A stretch of DNA of 64,000 nt, from NCBI RefSeq assembly GCF_002846495.1, contig NZ_PJNE01000001.1, forward strand, positions 1,860,001-1,924,000, in the 5' to 3' direction. Origin of the DNA: Phycicoccus duodecadis (GTDB lineage Bacteria > Actinomycetota > Actinomycetes > Actinomycetales > Dermatophilaceae). The notes beneath the pieces were generated by a model that had not been told where the DNA came from, did no database searches, and saw only the letters and a list, made by a program, of their open reading frames with translations. A program made the translations under genes and the position numbers. This document shows, in pieces, positions 16,462 through 28,336 of the stretch (position 1 is the stretch's first letter; every line of letters begins with the position of its first letter).

Positions 16462-17640
16462 CTACGAGCCGGCGACCGGGACGACCGCCGGCTCGAGGAC
16501 CACGTCGACCGACAGGACGGTCGGCAGGTGCCGGGCGACCTCGCTCCAGGTCTCCCCCTCGTCACGGCTGGCGAACACCGACCCGGAGTTGGTGCCGAAG
16601 TAGACGCCGGCCGGGTCCTGGTGGTCGCCGGTCATCCCCTGGCGCAGCACGGTGAAGAAGCACGCCTCCTGCGGCAGCCCCTCGCGCATCGCCTCCCAGG
16701 TGGCGCCGGCGTCGCGCGAGCGCCACACGGCCGCCGACGCGTCCGGCGGGAAGCGGCCCTCCATGTCGCCGTTCAGCGGCAGCGTCCACACCGTCCCGCC
16801 GTCGTGCGGGTGCGCCCACAGGGGGAAGCCGAAGGTCGAGGGCAGCCCGGCCGTCACGTCGTGCCAGGTGCCGGCGCCGTCGTCGGAGCGCCACACCCCG
16901 TGGTGGTTCTGCTGGTAGAGCCGCCCGCCGGGCGCGCCCTCCATGTGGTGCACGCACAGCCCGGTGTGGCCGTCGGAGGCCGACGCGGGATGGTCGTACG
17001 CGTCACCGGCGTGCGGGTCGGCCAGGTCGTTGCGCCGCTCCCACGTCACGCCGCCGTCGGTGGTGGCGAAGACCCCTGCCGACGAGATGCCGAGCCACAT
17101 CCGCTCCGGGTCCTGCGGGTCGGCGACGATGGTGTGCAGGACGAGCCCGGCGCCCCCGGGGACCCACTCCTCCCGCGAGGGGTGGTCGCTGAGGCCCTTG
17201 ACCTCGTCCCAGGTGCGGCCGTCGTCGTCGCTGACCAGCAGCATCGCGGGCTTGGTCCCGGCGTAGAGGCGGCCGGCCGAGCGCCCGAGCGACCAGACCT
17301 GCGCGAACCGGTCGCCGAAGGGCACAGGCTCCTCGGTCCAGCCCATCATCGCGGCGAACCCCGGGTCGTTCGCGGCCCACTGGTCGAGCTGCCCGGTGGT
17401 CAGCTTCGTGAGCTCCCACGTGTGGCCGGCGTCGTCCGAGCGCCAGACCCCCGCGCCCGTCCAGTCGCTGCCACCGCCGGCCCACATCGTGCCGGTGGCG
17501 GGGTCGCCGACGGCGTGGTTGATGGGCCACCCGTCGCAGTACGGCCCGCGTACCCGCCAGTGCCCCCGGTCGGCGTCACCGTCGAGGACGAACGCCCCCT
17601 TGCTCGTCCCCACCAGCAGGTGGATCGTCGGCTCGGACAT
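16462..17640 (-). CDS. BNR/Asp-box repeat beta-propeller protein (sialidase-like fold)
   Basis: Cytoplasmic beta-propeller of 392 residues with no signal peptide. At least six Asp-box motifs (S/T-x-D-x-G-x-T-W) are visible: WRSDDAGHTWEL, LVSDDDGRTWDEV, ATTDGGVTWER, WRSDDGAGTWHDV, WRSRDAGATWEAM and FASRDEGETWSEV. The ATG at 17640 (MSEPTIHLLVGTSKGAFVLD) follows AGGGGAGCGTG. Such proteins are often labelled exo-alpha-sialidase or glycosyl hydrolase, but the catalytic Arg triad and Tyr of sialidases cannot be assigned here, so a binding or unknown role is safer. Confidence 0.75.
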   Translation of the reverse strand: MSEPTIHLLVGTSKGAFVLDGDADRGHWRVRGPYCDGWPINHAVGDPATGTMWAGGGSDWTGAGVWRSDDAGHTWELTKLTTGQLDQWAANDPGFAAMMGWTEEPVPFGDRFAQVWSLGRSAGRLYAGTKPAMLLVSDDDGRTWDEVKGLSDHPSREEWVPGGAGLVLHTIVADPQDPERMWLGISSAGVFATTDGGVTWERRNDLADPHAGDAYDHPASASDGHTGLCVHHMEGAPGGRLYQQNHHGVWRSDDGAGTWHDVTAGLPSTFGFPLWAHPHDGGTVWTLPLNGDMEGRFPPDASAAVWRSRDAGATWEAMREGLPQEACFFTVLRQGMTGDHQDPAGVYFGTNSGSVFASRDEGETWSEVARHLPTVLSVDVVLEPAVVPVAGS

Positions 17641-17752
17641 CACGCTCCCCTTCCCTCCGGGTCGCCGGTCCCCCCACCGGGGGCCGGCGCCGACCAGTGT
17701 CCCGAGCCACGTCCGGCGCGGCAAGGGCCGGCGGTCAGGGGCCGGAGGCGGC

Positions 17753-18667
17753 TCACGACGGCACCGGGCTCTCGAGCACCGCGCGCAGGGTGGCCGCGAA
17801 CGCGTCGGGCTCGCCGGTCTGGCCGAACTCCCCGCCGAGGAACCCGTTGTGGCCGCCGGGGAAGACCACCGGCTCGACCCCCAGGGCGGCCGCCAGCGCG
17901 TAGCCCGACCGCGCGGCCATCTCGCCGTCGGTGGGTCCGCCCGACTGCGCCCCCACACCGACGACGACGCGGGTGGCGGCGCGGCCGACGGCCTCCACGT
18001 CCACGCCGTCACGGGCCCCGCCGCCGCGCAGGTTCGCCATCAGCGGGTCGTCGCGGCGGCCGTCGTCCTCGGCGGAGAGGCCGAACATCGCGGGGTCGGG
18101 CGCGGGGGCGCCGAGCGCGTCGGCCGGCACCTGGCCCCGGTGCATCACGTGGGCGATGAAGCGCGCCATCGCCGGCCCGTGGCCCTCGCGGTCGTAGGTG
18201 TCGAGGATGTCGGCCTGCACCGCGGCCAGCCGCTCGGCATCCGGGAGCAGGCCCCCGGCGGGGGGCTCGTGCGCGACGAGGGTGCGCAGGTCGTCGGGAT
18301 ACCGTGCGACCAGCCCCAGGGCGACGACCGCGCCACCGGAGGACCCGAAGAGGTCGACCGGGCCGCGCCCCAGCGCCGCGAGGAGCGCGTGCAGGTCGGC
18401 GGCGTGCTCGGCGGTGGTCACGGCCGCCGTCGGCTCGTCGCGCGTGCTGCGCCCGGTGTTGCGCGGGTCGTAGGTGACGACGACGCGGTCGGGGAAGTGC
18501 GAGGCCAGGGTGGCGAAGCCGGTCGCGGGCATCGGGGCCCCGATGAGGAGCAGCGGCGGCCGGTCGGGGGTCGTCGAGGCGAGGTCACCCCGTACGTCGT
18601 AGGTGAGGACGGCCCCCTCCACGGGGAGGGTGGCGGTGGTGGGCGCGGGGCCGGGATGCGTCGTCAT
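17753..18667 (-). CDS. Alpha/beta hydrolase
   Basis: Alpha/beta-hydrolase-fold protein of 304 residues. The nucleophile elbow is GSSGGAVV (Ser near residue 107), the oxyanion region is in LLLIGAPMPATGF, the acid and His are expected in the C-terminal third, where GGHNGF supplies the His. I prefer the ATG at 18667 over a GTG eight codons upstream. The substrate is unknown; the closest visual resemblance is to small esterases and haloperoxidase-like hydrolases. It stands alone between two hairpins. Confidence 0.8.
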   Translation of the reverse strand: MTTHPGPAPTTATLPVEGAVLTYDVRGDLASTTPDRPPLLLIGAPMPATGFATLASHFPDRVVVTYDPRNTGRSTRDEPTAAVTTAEHAADLHALLAALGRGPVDLFGSSGGAVVALGLVARYPDDLRTLVAHEPPAGGLLPDAERLAAVQADILDTYDREGHGPAMARFIAHVMHRGQVPADALGAPAPDPAMFGLSAEDDGRRDDPLMANLRGGGARDGVDVEAVGRAATRVVVGVGAQSGGPTDGEMAARSGYALAAALGVEPVVFPGGHNGFLGGEFGQTGEPDAFAATLRAVLESPVPS

Positions 18668-18711
18668 ACCCGGGTGGACCGGCGGGGGCACCGGAACTCA
18701 TCGGTGCCGCG

Positions 18712-18771
18712 TCGAGAGGAGGCGACACGCCGACCGGAGTCGCCGGTCGCCTGCGTGTCGCCTCCTCTCGA
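18712..18771. terminator. Long perfect hairpin downstream of L,D-transpeptidase
   Basis: Arms of 19 bases pair perfectly (18712-18730, beginning TCGAGAGGAGGCG, with 18753-18771). The 22-base interior contains a second stem, GACCGG (18732-18737) with CCGGTC (18743-18748). It lies 45 bases past the transpeptidase stop and before the hydrolase start, both on the minus strand. It is probably a strong factor-independent terminator without a T tract. Confidence 0.65.
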
Positions 18772-18815
18772 GGGGCGTCGAAGGGAGGTGGCACCGGCCG
18801 CCCGGCCGCAGGTGG

Positions 18816-20234
18816 TCACGAGTGGACGGCGACCGGGGTGCCGATGGGCGCGAAGTCGTAGACCCACTTCGCGACCGGCACCGGGAGGTTCACGCAGCCG
18901 TGCGAGGCGGCGTACCCGAACGTCGAGCGCCAGTAGGCCCCGTGCAGCGCGATCCCTCCGTCGAAGAACGTCGACCACGGGACGTCGGGCGTCTCGTAGT
19001 CGCTGCCGTCGGCGTTGCTGCCGCGCATCGTCATCAGCGGGTTCTTGTAGTAGACGTGGAAGGTGCCCAGCCGGGTCGGGGTCTTCGGCGCGCCGTTGAC
19101 CATCGCGACGGGGCCGTAGACCACCTTCGCGCCGACGTAGGCGGTCATGGTGTGCGCCCCGAGGTCGACGTCGATCCACTTCTCGCCGTCGGCCGCGGGG
19201 TAGGCCAGCTTCTCGGCGCCGACGGCGACGGTGCGGTCCTCCCAGGAGGCCGCGACGATGTCGTAGGCGAACGTGCCCCGGTAGTTCTTGCCACCCGCCA
19301 TCGCCGCGAGGGCGGCTTTCGCGAGCTCGGCACCGTTGGTGACGACGCGGCCGTCGTGCTTCTGGTCGACGATGCTCAGCACGTCGCCCGCGGCGCTGAC
19401 GTTGCGCAGGCCGTCGCTGGGCTCGGACTTGGCGTCGGCGGCCAGCGAGTCGACCCACGAACGCACCGCGGCGGCATCGATGGTGGGGGCACCCGGCACG
19501 CCGCCGGTGACGGGGATGGTGACCCACGAGGCCTTGAGGGCGGGCCGGGCCACGACCGGCTGCTCACCGTCGGACACCGAGACCGTGTGGGCGACCAGGG
19601 CGTTCGCGGCGTCGGCGACCTTCTGCGCGGCGGCCGTGGTGACCGCCGGGTCGAGGGTCACGAAGCGGAGCGTGGCGGTGACGGGCCTCAGGCCGGTGGC
19701 GGCTCGCTCGACGACGTCCTGGAAGCTCGCCGGGTCGACGGTGGCGCCGGCGACGGCCGGAGTGACCGCGAACGAGACCTTGTCGGCGGCGAGTGCGACC
19801 GAGGCGTCCTTGCCGACCTTGCCGGCGGCAGCGACGAGGTCGGTGGCGACGGCCTCGACCCGGGAGTCGTCGGAGGCGACGACGGCGTCGACGTCGCGGG
19901 GGGTGACGAGGGAGGTGGCGTAGGAGGACCACGAGCGGTTGGCCGCGAACACGGAGTCGACGGTGGCGTCGACGTCGACGGAGTAGCCGAGCTGGGCGAG
20001 GCTGCGGCTGCTCGTGGTCCCGCCGGCCCGCACCTCGAGGCGCAGGGCGGCGGCGCGCTCGCGGACCGAGGCGGCGACCTGGTCGCGCGTCATCCCCGCG
20101 ACGGCCTGCCCGGCGACGGTGCTGCCCGGCAGCGCCCGGTCCTGGTAGTGGGCGGCGTACGCCGTCCCCACGCCCCCCAGCGCCATCGGGATCGCGACGG
20201 CAGCGGTGAGCAGCACCTTGCTGCGCTTGTTCAT
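18816..20234 (-). CDS. L,D-transpeptidase with peptidoglycan-binding domain
   Basis: Cell-wall enzyme of 472 residues that forms 3-3 crosslinks or attaches proteins to peptidoglycan using a Cys nucleophile. The N-terminus has a basic start and one hydrophobic stretch ending in ALGGVGTAYA, so it is exported and possibly membrane-anchored. The middle repeats resemble PG_binding_4 modules, including a LPGSTVAGQAVAGMTRDQV type segment. The C-terminal YkuD domain, about residues 345-470, has IALHGAYW and the catalytic SHGCVNLP. All key residues are present. It is transcribed alone, away from the acyl-CoA synthetase gene. Confidence 0.9.
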   Translation of the reverse strand: MNKRSKVLLTAAVAIPMALGGVGTAYAAHYQDRALPGSTVAGQAVAGMTRDQVAASVRERAAALRLEVRAGGTTSSRSLAQLGYSVDVDATVDSVFAANRSWSSYATSLVTPRDVDAVVASDDSRVEAVATDLVAAAGKVGKDASVALAADKVSFAVTPAVAGATVDPASFQDVVERAATGLRPVTATLRFVTLDPAVTTAAAQKVADAANALVAHTVSVSDGEQPVVARPALKASWVTIPVTGGVPGAPTIDAAAVRSWVDSLAADAKSEPSDGLRNVSAAGDVLSIVDQKHDGRVVTNGAELAKAALAAMAGGKNYRGTFAYDIVAASWEDRTVAVGAEKLAYPAADGEKWIDVDLGAHTMTAYVGAKVVYGPVAMVNGAPKTPTRLGTFHVYYKNPLMTMRGSNADGSDYETPDVPWSTFFDGGIALHGAYWRSTFGYAASHGCVNLPVPVAKWVYDFAPIGTPVAVHS

Positions 20235-20482
20235 GTGGTTCTACCTCTCGCGGCTCGCCGTCGCGAGCCCTCGTCCCGGGACCATGATGAGGCCGACGCC
20301 CCGGAATCGCACGTTCATCCAGATCTCGATCCGGCCCGCGCGCCGCCCCTCGGGGATGCCGGGTGGTGTCGAGCTCCGCCTCGCCGCGACCTTCGGGCCC
20401 CGCCGGGGGGCCGGCTGAGGAAGAGTGGGGCGAGGTCCCCCGCCGACGACGGACGTCGGCCCCCCGACGCTCGGAGGCGACG
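20235..20482. promoter_or_regulatory. Divergent intergenic region with two small inverted repeats
   Basis: This 248-base gap separates the transpeptidase and acyl-CoA synthetase starts. CTCGCG (20247-20252) pairs with CGCGAG (20262-20267), and GCCGACG (20442-20448) pairs with CGTCGGC (20454-20460), the latter 23 bases before the synthetase ATG. No convincing -10/-35 pair or small gene is seen. The repeats may be operators but are short enough to arise by chance in GC-rich DNA. Confidence 0.3.
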
Positions 20483-22021
20483 ATGCCCACCCTGTCCCTG
20501 GCCGTTCTGCTCGCCGAGAGCGCGCTGCGCACGCCCACCGCGACCGCGGTCGTCGAGGGCGACCGCCGCACCTCCTACGTCGACCTGTGGGAGGCCGCAC
20601 GGCGCAGCGCCGCCGACCTGCGCGCGCGGGGCGTCGGGCCCGGCACCCGGGTGGCCCTGCTGGCCCCCAACGTCACCGACTTCGTCACGTCCTACTACGG
20701 CATCCTCGCCGTCGGCGGGGTCGTGGTGCCGGTGCCGACGCTCCTGGGCGCGAGCGAGATCGCCTACCTGGTAAGCCATTCCGGCGCCGAGCTGCTGCTG
20801 CACCACGACGCGCTGGCGGCGCTGGCCGCGCCCGCCGCCGCCGACGTGGGGGTGCCGGCGGTCAGCCTCACCGGTCTGGGCGACGGCGCCGACCCGCTGC
20901 CCACGTACGTCTCGCGCGACCCCGCCGACACCGCCGTCATCTTCTACACCAGCGGGACGACGGGCCTGCCGAAGGGCGCCCTGCTCACCCACCTCAACCT
21001 CGTGATGAACGCGACCGTCAACGCCTTCGACGGCAACGAGGTGCGCCGTGACGACGTGATCATGGGCAGCCTCCCGCTGTTCCACACCTTCGGGCAGACC
21101 GTGGCGATGAACACCACCTTCCGGGTCGGCGCCACCCTGGTCCTCCAGCCCCGCTTCGACGCCGCCCAGGCCATCGAGCTGATGGTGCGGGAGCGGGCGA
21201 CCATCTTCATGGGCGTGCCGACGATGTACGTGCAGCTGGTCGAGGCGGCGGGGGGCGCCGCCGAGCTGCCCCGGCTGCGTGACTGCATCTCGGGCGGGGC
21301 CTCGCTGCCGGTGGTGGTGCTCGAGCGGTTCGAGCAGGCCTTCGGGGCACCGATCTACGAGGGCTACGGGCTGTCCGAGACCTCCCCCACGGCCACGTCG
21401 AACCAGCGCCGCTTCGGGGTGCGCCCGGGCACCATCGGCCACCCGATGTGGGGCGTCGACGTCGAGGTCGCCGACGACGCGGTCGAGGAGCGCATCGACC
21501 TGGTGCCCAACGGTGAGCGCGGCGAGATCGTCATCCGCGGGCACAACGTCTTCGCCGGCTACCTCGACGACCCCGACGCCAGCGCGGCGGTGCTGGTCGA
21601 CGGCTGGTTCCGCACCGGCGACATCGGCATCAAGGACGACGAGGGCTTCATCCGGGTCGTCGACCGCAAGAAGGACCTCATCATCCGCGGCGGCTTCAAC
21701 GTCTACCCGCGCGACGTCGAGGAGGTCCTCTCGCGGCACGAGGGCGTCGGCCAGGTCGCCGTGGTCGGGCTGCCGGACGCGATGCAGGGCGAGGAGGTGT
21801 GCGCCGTCGTCGTGCCGTCCGGCGGGGCACCGGTCGAGCCCGACGAGCTGATCGCCTGGGCCCGTGAGCGGCTCGGCAAGCACAAGTACCCGCGCCGGGT
21901 GGAGGTGGTCGACGCGCTGCCGCTCGGCCCCAGCCACAAGGTGCTCAAGCGCGAGCTGCGGGCCCGGTTCGCCGCCCCCGCCGACGACCCCACCCCGACC
22001 GCCACCCACCAGGAGGACTGA
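20483..22021 (+). CDS. AMP-dependent acyl-CoA synthetase/ligase
   Basis: ANL-superfamily enzyme of 512 residues that activates a carboxylic acid to its CoA thioester through an acyl-adenylate. The P-loop IFYTSGTTGLPKGALLTHLN, the GYGLSETSPT adenine motif, WFRTGDIG, the hinge DRKKDLIIRGGFNVYPRDVE and the C-terminal Lys in GPSHKVLKREL are all intact. GGAGG precedes the ATG at 20483. Acid chain length cannot be told from sequence. A dehydrogenase follows after three bases, so activation and first oxidation are co-transcribed. Confidence 0.92.
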   Translation: MPTLSLAVLLAESALRTPTATAVVEGDRRTSYVDLWEAARRSAADLRARGVGPGTRVALLAPNVTDFVTSYYGILAVGGVVVPVPTLLGASEIAYLVSHSGAELLLHHDALAALAAPAAADVGVPAVSLTGLGDGADPLPTYVSRDPADTAVIFYTSGTTGLPKGALLTHLNLVMNATVNAFDGNEVRRDDVIMGSLPLFHTFGQTVAMNTTFRVGATLVLQPRFDAAQAIELMVRERATIFMGVPTMYVQLVEAAGGAAELPRLRDCISGGASLPVVVLERFEQAFGAPIYEGYGLSETSPTATSNQRRFGVRPGTIGHPMWGVDVEVADDAVEERIDLVPNGERGEIVIRGHNVFAGYLDDPDASAAVLVDGWFRTGDIGIKDDEGFIRVVDRKKDLIIRGGFNVYPRDVEEVLSRHEGVGQVAVVGLPDAMQGEEVCAVVVPSGGAPVEPDELIAWARERLGKHKYPRRVEVVDALPLGPSHKVLKRELRARFAAPADDPTPTATHQED

Positions 22022-22024
22022 CCG

Positions 22025-23206
22025 ATGGACCTGAGCCTGACCGACGACGAGCGCGACATCCGCCAGTGGGTCCGTACCTTCGTGGAGAAGGAGGTCATGC
22101 CGCTCGAGCAGGACGTGCTGGCGCGTGAGCGCCGCCACGAGCGTGGCCTGCCCCCCGAGGAGCTGAAGCGCCTGCAGGACACCGCCCGTGCGGCGGGCTT
22201 CTTCGGCGTGCTGACCCCGGAGGAGTACGGCGGGATGGGGCTGTCGGCGGTGATGGCGGCGCTGGTCGAGGTCGAGCTCGGGCGCTCGTTCGTGCCGTTC
22301 CGCTTCGCCGGCGACGCCGACAACATCCTCTTCCACGCCAACGAGGCCCAGCAGGAGGAGTACCTGCGCCCGACCATCGAGGGCACCCGCAAGAGCTGCT
22401 TCGCCATCACCGAGCCCGGCGCCGGCTCCGACGCGCGCGCCATCCGCACCTCGGCCCGGCGCGAGGGCGACGAGTGGGTCATCAACGGCGAGAAGACCTT
22501 CATCACCGGCGGGGTCGACGCCGACTTCGTGATGGTCTTCGCGGTCACCGACCCCGAGGCCCACAAAGCGGGGCGCACCGGCGAGTCGGTGACCTGCTTC
22601 CTGGTCGACCGCGACCGCGGCTGGACCTCGCAGCAGATCGACACCATGGGCGAGTGGGGCCCGGCCGCACTCGTGTTCGACGACGTGCGGGTGCCGCACT
22701 CGGCCATCCTCGGCGAGGAGGGCAAGGGCTTCGCCCTCGCCATGCAGTGGATCGGCAAGGGCCGCTACCTGCTGCCCGCCCGTGCCCTGGGCGGCTGCGA
22801 GCGGATGGTCGAGATGGCGATGGAGTGGGCCCACAACCGGGTGACCTTCGGCAAGCCGATCGCCGAGCGGCAGGCCATCCAGTGGATGATCGCCGACTCC
22901 GCCACCGAGATCGAGGCGCTGCGCTGGCTGGTGCTGTCGGCCGCGTGGCAGGTCGACCAGGGTCGTGACTCGCGCCAGGCGCAGTCGATGGCGAAGCTCT
23001 TCGGCGGCGTCAAGTGCAACGAGATCGTCGACCGGATGCTCCAGGTGCACGGCGGGATGGGCTACACCCGCGAGCTGCCGCTCGAACGCTGGTACCGCGA
23101 GCTGCGGCTGCTGCGCATCTACGAGGGCACCGACGAGATCCAGCGCCGCACCCTGGCCCGCAACCTGCTCAAGGGCCACGTGTCGGTCCGCGGCCACCTC
23201 GGCTGA
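22025..23206 (+). CDS. Acyl-CoA dehydrogenase
   Basis: FAD flavoprotein of 393 residues that introduces the 2,3-double bond in an acyl-CoA. It shows CFAITEPGAGSDARAI, the INGEKTFITGG segment, QVHGGMGYTRELPLERWY and the catalytic Glu in RIYEGTDEIQRRTLARN. ATG 22025 follows AGGAGGACTGACCG, which spans the synthetase stop. Electrons would go to an electron-transfer flavoprotein encoded elsewhere. With the upstream synthetase it forms a two-gene fatty-acid entry module. Confidence 0.93.
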   Translation: MDLSLTDDERDIRQWVRTFVEKEVMPLEQDVLARERRHERGLPPEELKRLQDTARAAGFFGVLTPEEYGGMGLSAVMAALVEVELGRSFVPFRFAGDADNILFHANEAQQEEYLRPTIEGTRKSCFAITEPGAGSDARAIRTSARREGDEWVINGEKTFITGGVDADFVMVFAVTDPEAHKAGRTGESVTCFLVDRDRGWTSQQIDTMGEWGPAALVFDDVRVPHSAILGEEGKGFALAMQWIGKGRYLLPARALGGCERMVEMAMEWAHNRVTFGKPIAERQAIQWMIADSATEIEALRWLVLSAAWQVDQGRDSRQAQSMAKLFGGVKCNEIVDRMLQVHGGMGYTRELPLERWYRELRLLRIYEGTDEIQRRTLARNLLKGHVSVRGHLG

Positions 23207-23233
23207 CCGGCTCCGGCGGCCCCATCCGCCTCG

Positions 23234-23293
23234 GCTTTTCGGGGTCACCCCGAAAAGCGCACGAGACCCCGGCTCGGAGCCGGGGTCTCGTGC
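23234..23293. terminator. Tandem hairpins between convergent genes
   Basis: The first hairpin has 11-base arms GCTTTTCGGGG (23234-23244) and CCCCGAAAAGC (23248-23258) with a three-base loop; in either direction its arm ends in a T-rich stretch. The second is a perfect 35-base palindrome at 23259-23293 with 17-base arms beginning GCACGAGACCCC. Together they separate the acyl-CoA dehydrogenase from the aldo/keto reductase and should stop transcription from both sides. Confidence 0.8.
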
Positions 23294-23327
23294 ACGAACC
23301 GGGGTGTCGAGGCCCCCGCAGGCGCGG

Positions 23328-24194
23328 TCAGCCCGCGGCTGACCCCAGCTGCTCGAGCTCGTCGGCGGTGAGCTCGAGGTCGGCCGCCCGCACCGAGTCC
23401 TGGATGGACGCCGGGCGCGAGGCACCCGGGATGGGCAGCACGACGTCGGCGAGCGAGAGCTCCCACGCCAGGGCCACCTGCTGCGGGCTCACGCCGTGCG
23501 CCTGCGCCACCGTCGCGAACGCCGAGTGGTTGCCGCCGAGGTCACCGGCGCTCTTGATGCCGCCGAGCGGGCTCCAGGGGAGGAACGCGATGCCCAGCTC
23601 GGCGCAGTGGTCGAGCTCGCCGCGGCTGGAGAGGAATGCCGGCGAGAACTGGTTCTGCACGGACACCAGGCGGCCACCGAGCACCTCGTTGGCAAGGTCG
23701 ATCTGGGCCACGGTGGCGTTCGAGATGCCGGCCCGCTGGATGACGCCCTCGTCCAGCAGCTCCGCGAGCGCCCCGACCGACTCCGCGTAGGGGACCTCCG
23801 GGTCGGGCCGGTGGAACTGGTAGAGCCCGATGGCGTCGACGCCCAGGCGCTGCGCCGAGGCCTTCGCGGCCTCCTTGAGGTAGGCCGGGTCGCCGTTGCG
23901 CGTCCACGAGCCGTCACCCGGGCGCAGGTGGCCGCCCTTGGTCGCCACGACCACGTGCGAGGTGTCGCCGCCGTAGGACGCGAGCGCCTTGGCGATGAGG
24001 GTCTCGTTGTGCCCGACCTCGTTCGCGTCGCGGTGGTAGGCGTCCGCGGTGTCGACGAGGGTGACGCCGGCGTCGAGGGCCGCGTGGATGGTCGCGATGC
24101 TGCGGGCCTCGTCGGGGCGGCCTTCGATCGACATCGGCATGCCGCCGAGGCCGATGGCGCCGACCTCGAGGTCCGCGAGTGCGCGCTGCTTCAT
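23328..24194 (-). CDS. Aldo/keto reductase
   Basis: Cytosolic NADPH-dependent TIM-barrel oxidoreductase of 288 residues. The catalytic tetrad is visible as Asp and Tyr in VDTADAYHRD, Lys in VVATKGGH and His in LYQFHRPD. NADPH-binding residues are suggested by LPIPGASRPASIQDS near the C-terminus, although the usual Lys before the Arg is absent. The physiological carbonyl substrate is unknown. It is a single gene between a terminator and a divergent promoter region. Confidence 0.9.
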   Translation of the reverse strand: MKQRALADLEVGAIGLGGMPMSIEGRPDEARSIATIHAALDAGVTLVDTADAYHRDANEVGHNETLIAKALASYGGDTSHVVVATKGGHLRPGDGSWTRNGDPAYLKEAAKASAQRLGVDAIGLYQFHRPDPEVPYAESVGALAELLDEGVIQRAGISNATVAQIDLANEVLGGRLVSVQNQFSPAFLSSRGELDHCAELGIAFLPWSPLGGIKSAGDLGGNHSAFATVAQAHGVSPQQVALAWELSLADVVLPIPGASRPASIQDSVRAADLELTADELEQLGSAAG

Positions 24195-24310
24195 GGTGTC
24201 TGCTCCTGTCGTCGGGGGGCGGCGCAGAGGGGCGGATGCCGACCACGCGCGCCGCGGGTCTACCTCTGGGCCAAGGCCATGACCGGCCCGGATGTTCCCC
24301 GCGAGCGGTC

Positions 24311-24351
24311 CGGAGGCGGCCTCCGAGGGTTCTCCCGGAGTTCACGAACCC
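24311..24351. promoter_or_regulatory. Paired inverted repeats upstream of secreted nuclease
   Basis: In the 272-base divergent gap before the nuclease, CGGAGGC (24311-24317) pairs with GCCTCCG (24319-24325), and GGGTTC (24327-24332) pairs with GAACCC (24346-24351). They lie about 115-155 bases before the nuclease ATG. They may be an operator or leader structure. No good sigma-70 promoter is evident, and I see no small gene in the gap. Confidence 0.3.
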
Positions 24352-24466
24352 GTGGGACTCCTCGGGTCGCCGGCGTCGTTCGCCGGTGTTACGTTCGCCG
24401 CGCACACGAGCGGGTCGAGGTGTCGATGACAGGTCGGCGCTCCCCGCCGGACCCCTGGGAGGATGC

Positions 24467-27787
<3,321 letters not shown>

Positions 27788-27802
27788 GCGAGCACGACGC
27801 GA

Positions 27803-27831
27803 GGGGGCCGGCCCGCGGGGCCGGCCCCCTT
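27803..27831 (+). terminator. Terminator of the nuclease gene
   Basis: Twelve-base arms GGGGGCCGGCCC (27803-27814) and GGGCCGGCCCCC (27818-27829) with a three-base loop are followed by TTCGTG. The element begins 16 bases after the nuclease stop. Confidence 0.7.
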
Positions 27832-27859
27832 CGTGTGCCCGGCGTGGTGGGGTGGGGCC

Positions 27860-28297
27860 ATGCACCTGCGCCCCGCCGCCGTCCCCACGTCGGTGCCCCG
27901 CACCGCCGGCCGCCTCGCCTTCGCGGCGTTCCTCGCCGTCGCGGGGGTGGCCCACCTGGTGTCGGCCGGGTCGTTCCGGGCCCAGATCCCGCCCTGGCTG
28001 CCGGCCCCCGAGCTCGTCATCGCGCTGAGCGGCGTGCTGGAGCTGGCCCTCGCGGCGGCGCTGGCGCTGGCACCGCGGCGGTACCGGCCGGCCGTCGGAT
28101 GGGTCGTGGCGGGCTTCCTGGTGGCGGTGTTCCCCGGCAACATCAGCCAGTTCGTCACCGGCACCGACGGGTTCGGGCTCGACACCGACCGGGCTCGCGG
28201 CATCCGGCTGCTGTTCCAGCCGCTCCTGGTCGCGCTGGTGCTGTGGTGCACCGGCGCCTGGGCGGCCCGGACGAGCGACGCCCCGCCCCGGCCGTGA
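27860..28297 (+). CDS. DoxX-like family membrane protein
   Basis: Integral membrane protein of 145 residues with four predicted helices, beginning at ATG 27860. The segment GRLAFAAFLAVAGVAHLVSA followed by an FRAQIPPWLP loop and FPGNISQFVTGTDGFGLDTD is typical of DoxX/DoxD-like MauE-related proteins. The biochemical role is not established in this subgroup; relatives are linked to redox or oxidative-stress functions. It stands alone, and its stop lies in the loop of a strong hairpin shared with the convergent helicase gene. Confidence 0.78.
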   Translation: MHLRPAAVPTSVPRTAGRLAFAAFLAVAGVAHLVSAGSFRAQIPPWLPAPELVIALSGVLELALAAALALAPRRYRPAVGWVVAGFLVAVFPGNISQFVTGTDGFGLDTDRARGIRLLFQPLLVALVLWCTGAWAARTSDAPPRP

Positions 28298-28315
28298 GGG
28301 CCGGAGCGGGGCGTC
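28277..28315. terminator. Hairpin containing the DoxX-like gene stop codon
   Basis: GACGCCCCGC (28277-28286) pairs with GCGGGGCGTC (28306-28315) and CCGGCC (28288-28293) pairs with GGCCGG (28299-28304), with one C-A mismatch and a five-base loop that contains the TGA stop. It should serve the plus-strand gene and possibly the convergent DEAD-box gene ending at 28337. Confidence 0.65.
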
Positions 28316-28336
28316 GGGCCGGGTGAGGCCGGAGGG

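Noticed and set aside
20315-23425. A 1,036-codon minus-strand frame across the acyl-CoA synthetase and dehydrogenase genes
   Set aside because: It spans two real genes and their terminator and has no recognisable domain.
24327-24351. Phosphate-response box before the secreted nuclease
   Set aside because: A GTTCAC sequence is present, but no second direct repeat with the 11-base spacing of actinobacterial Pho boxes is seen.
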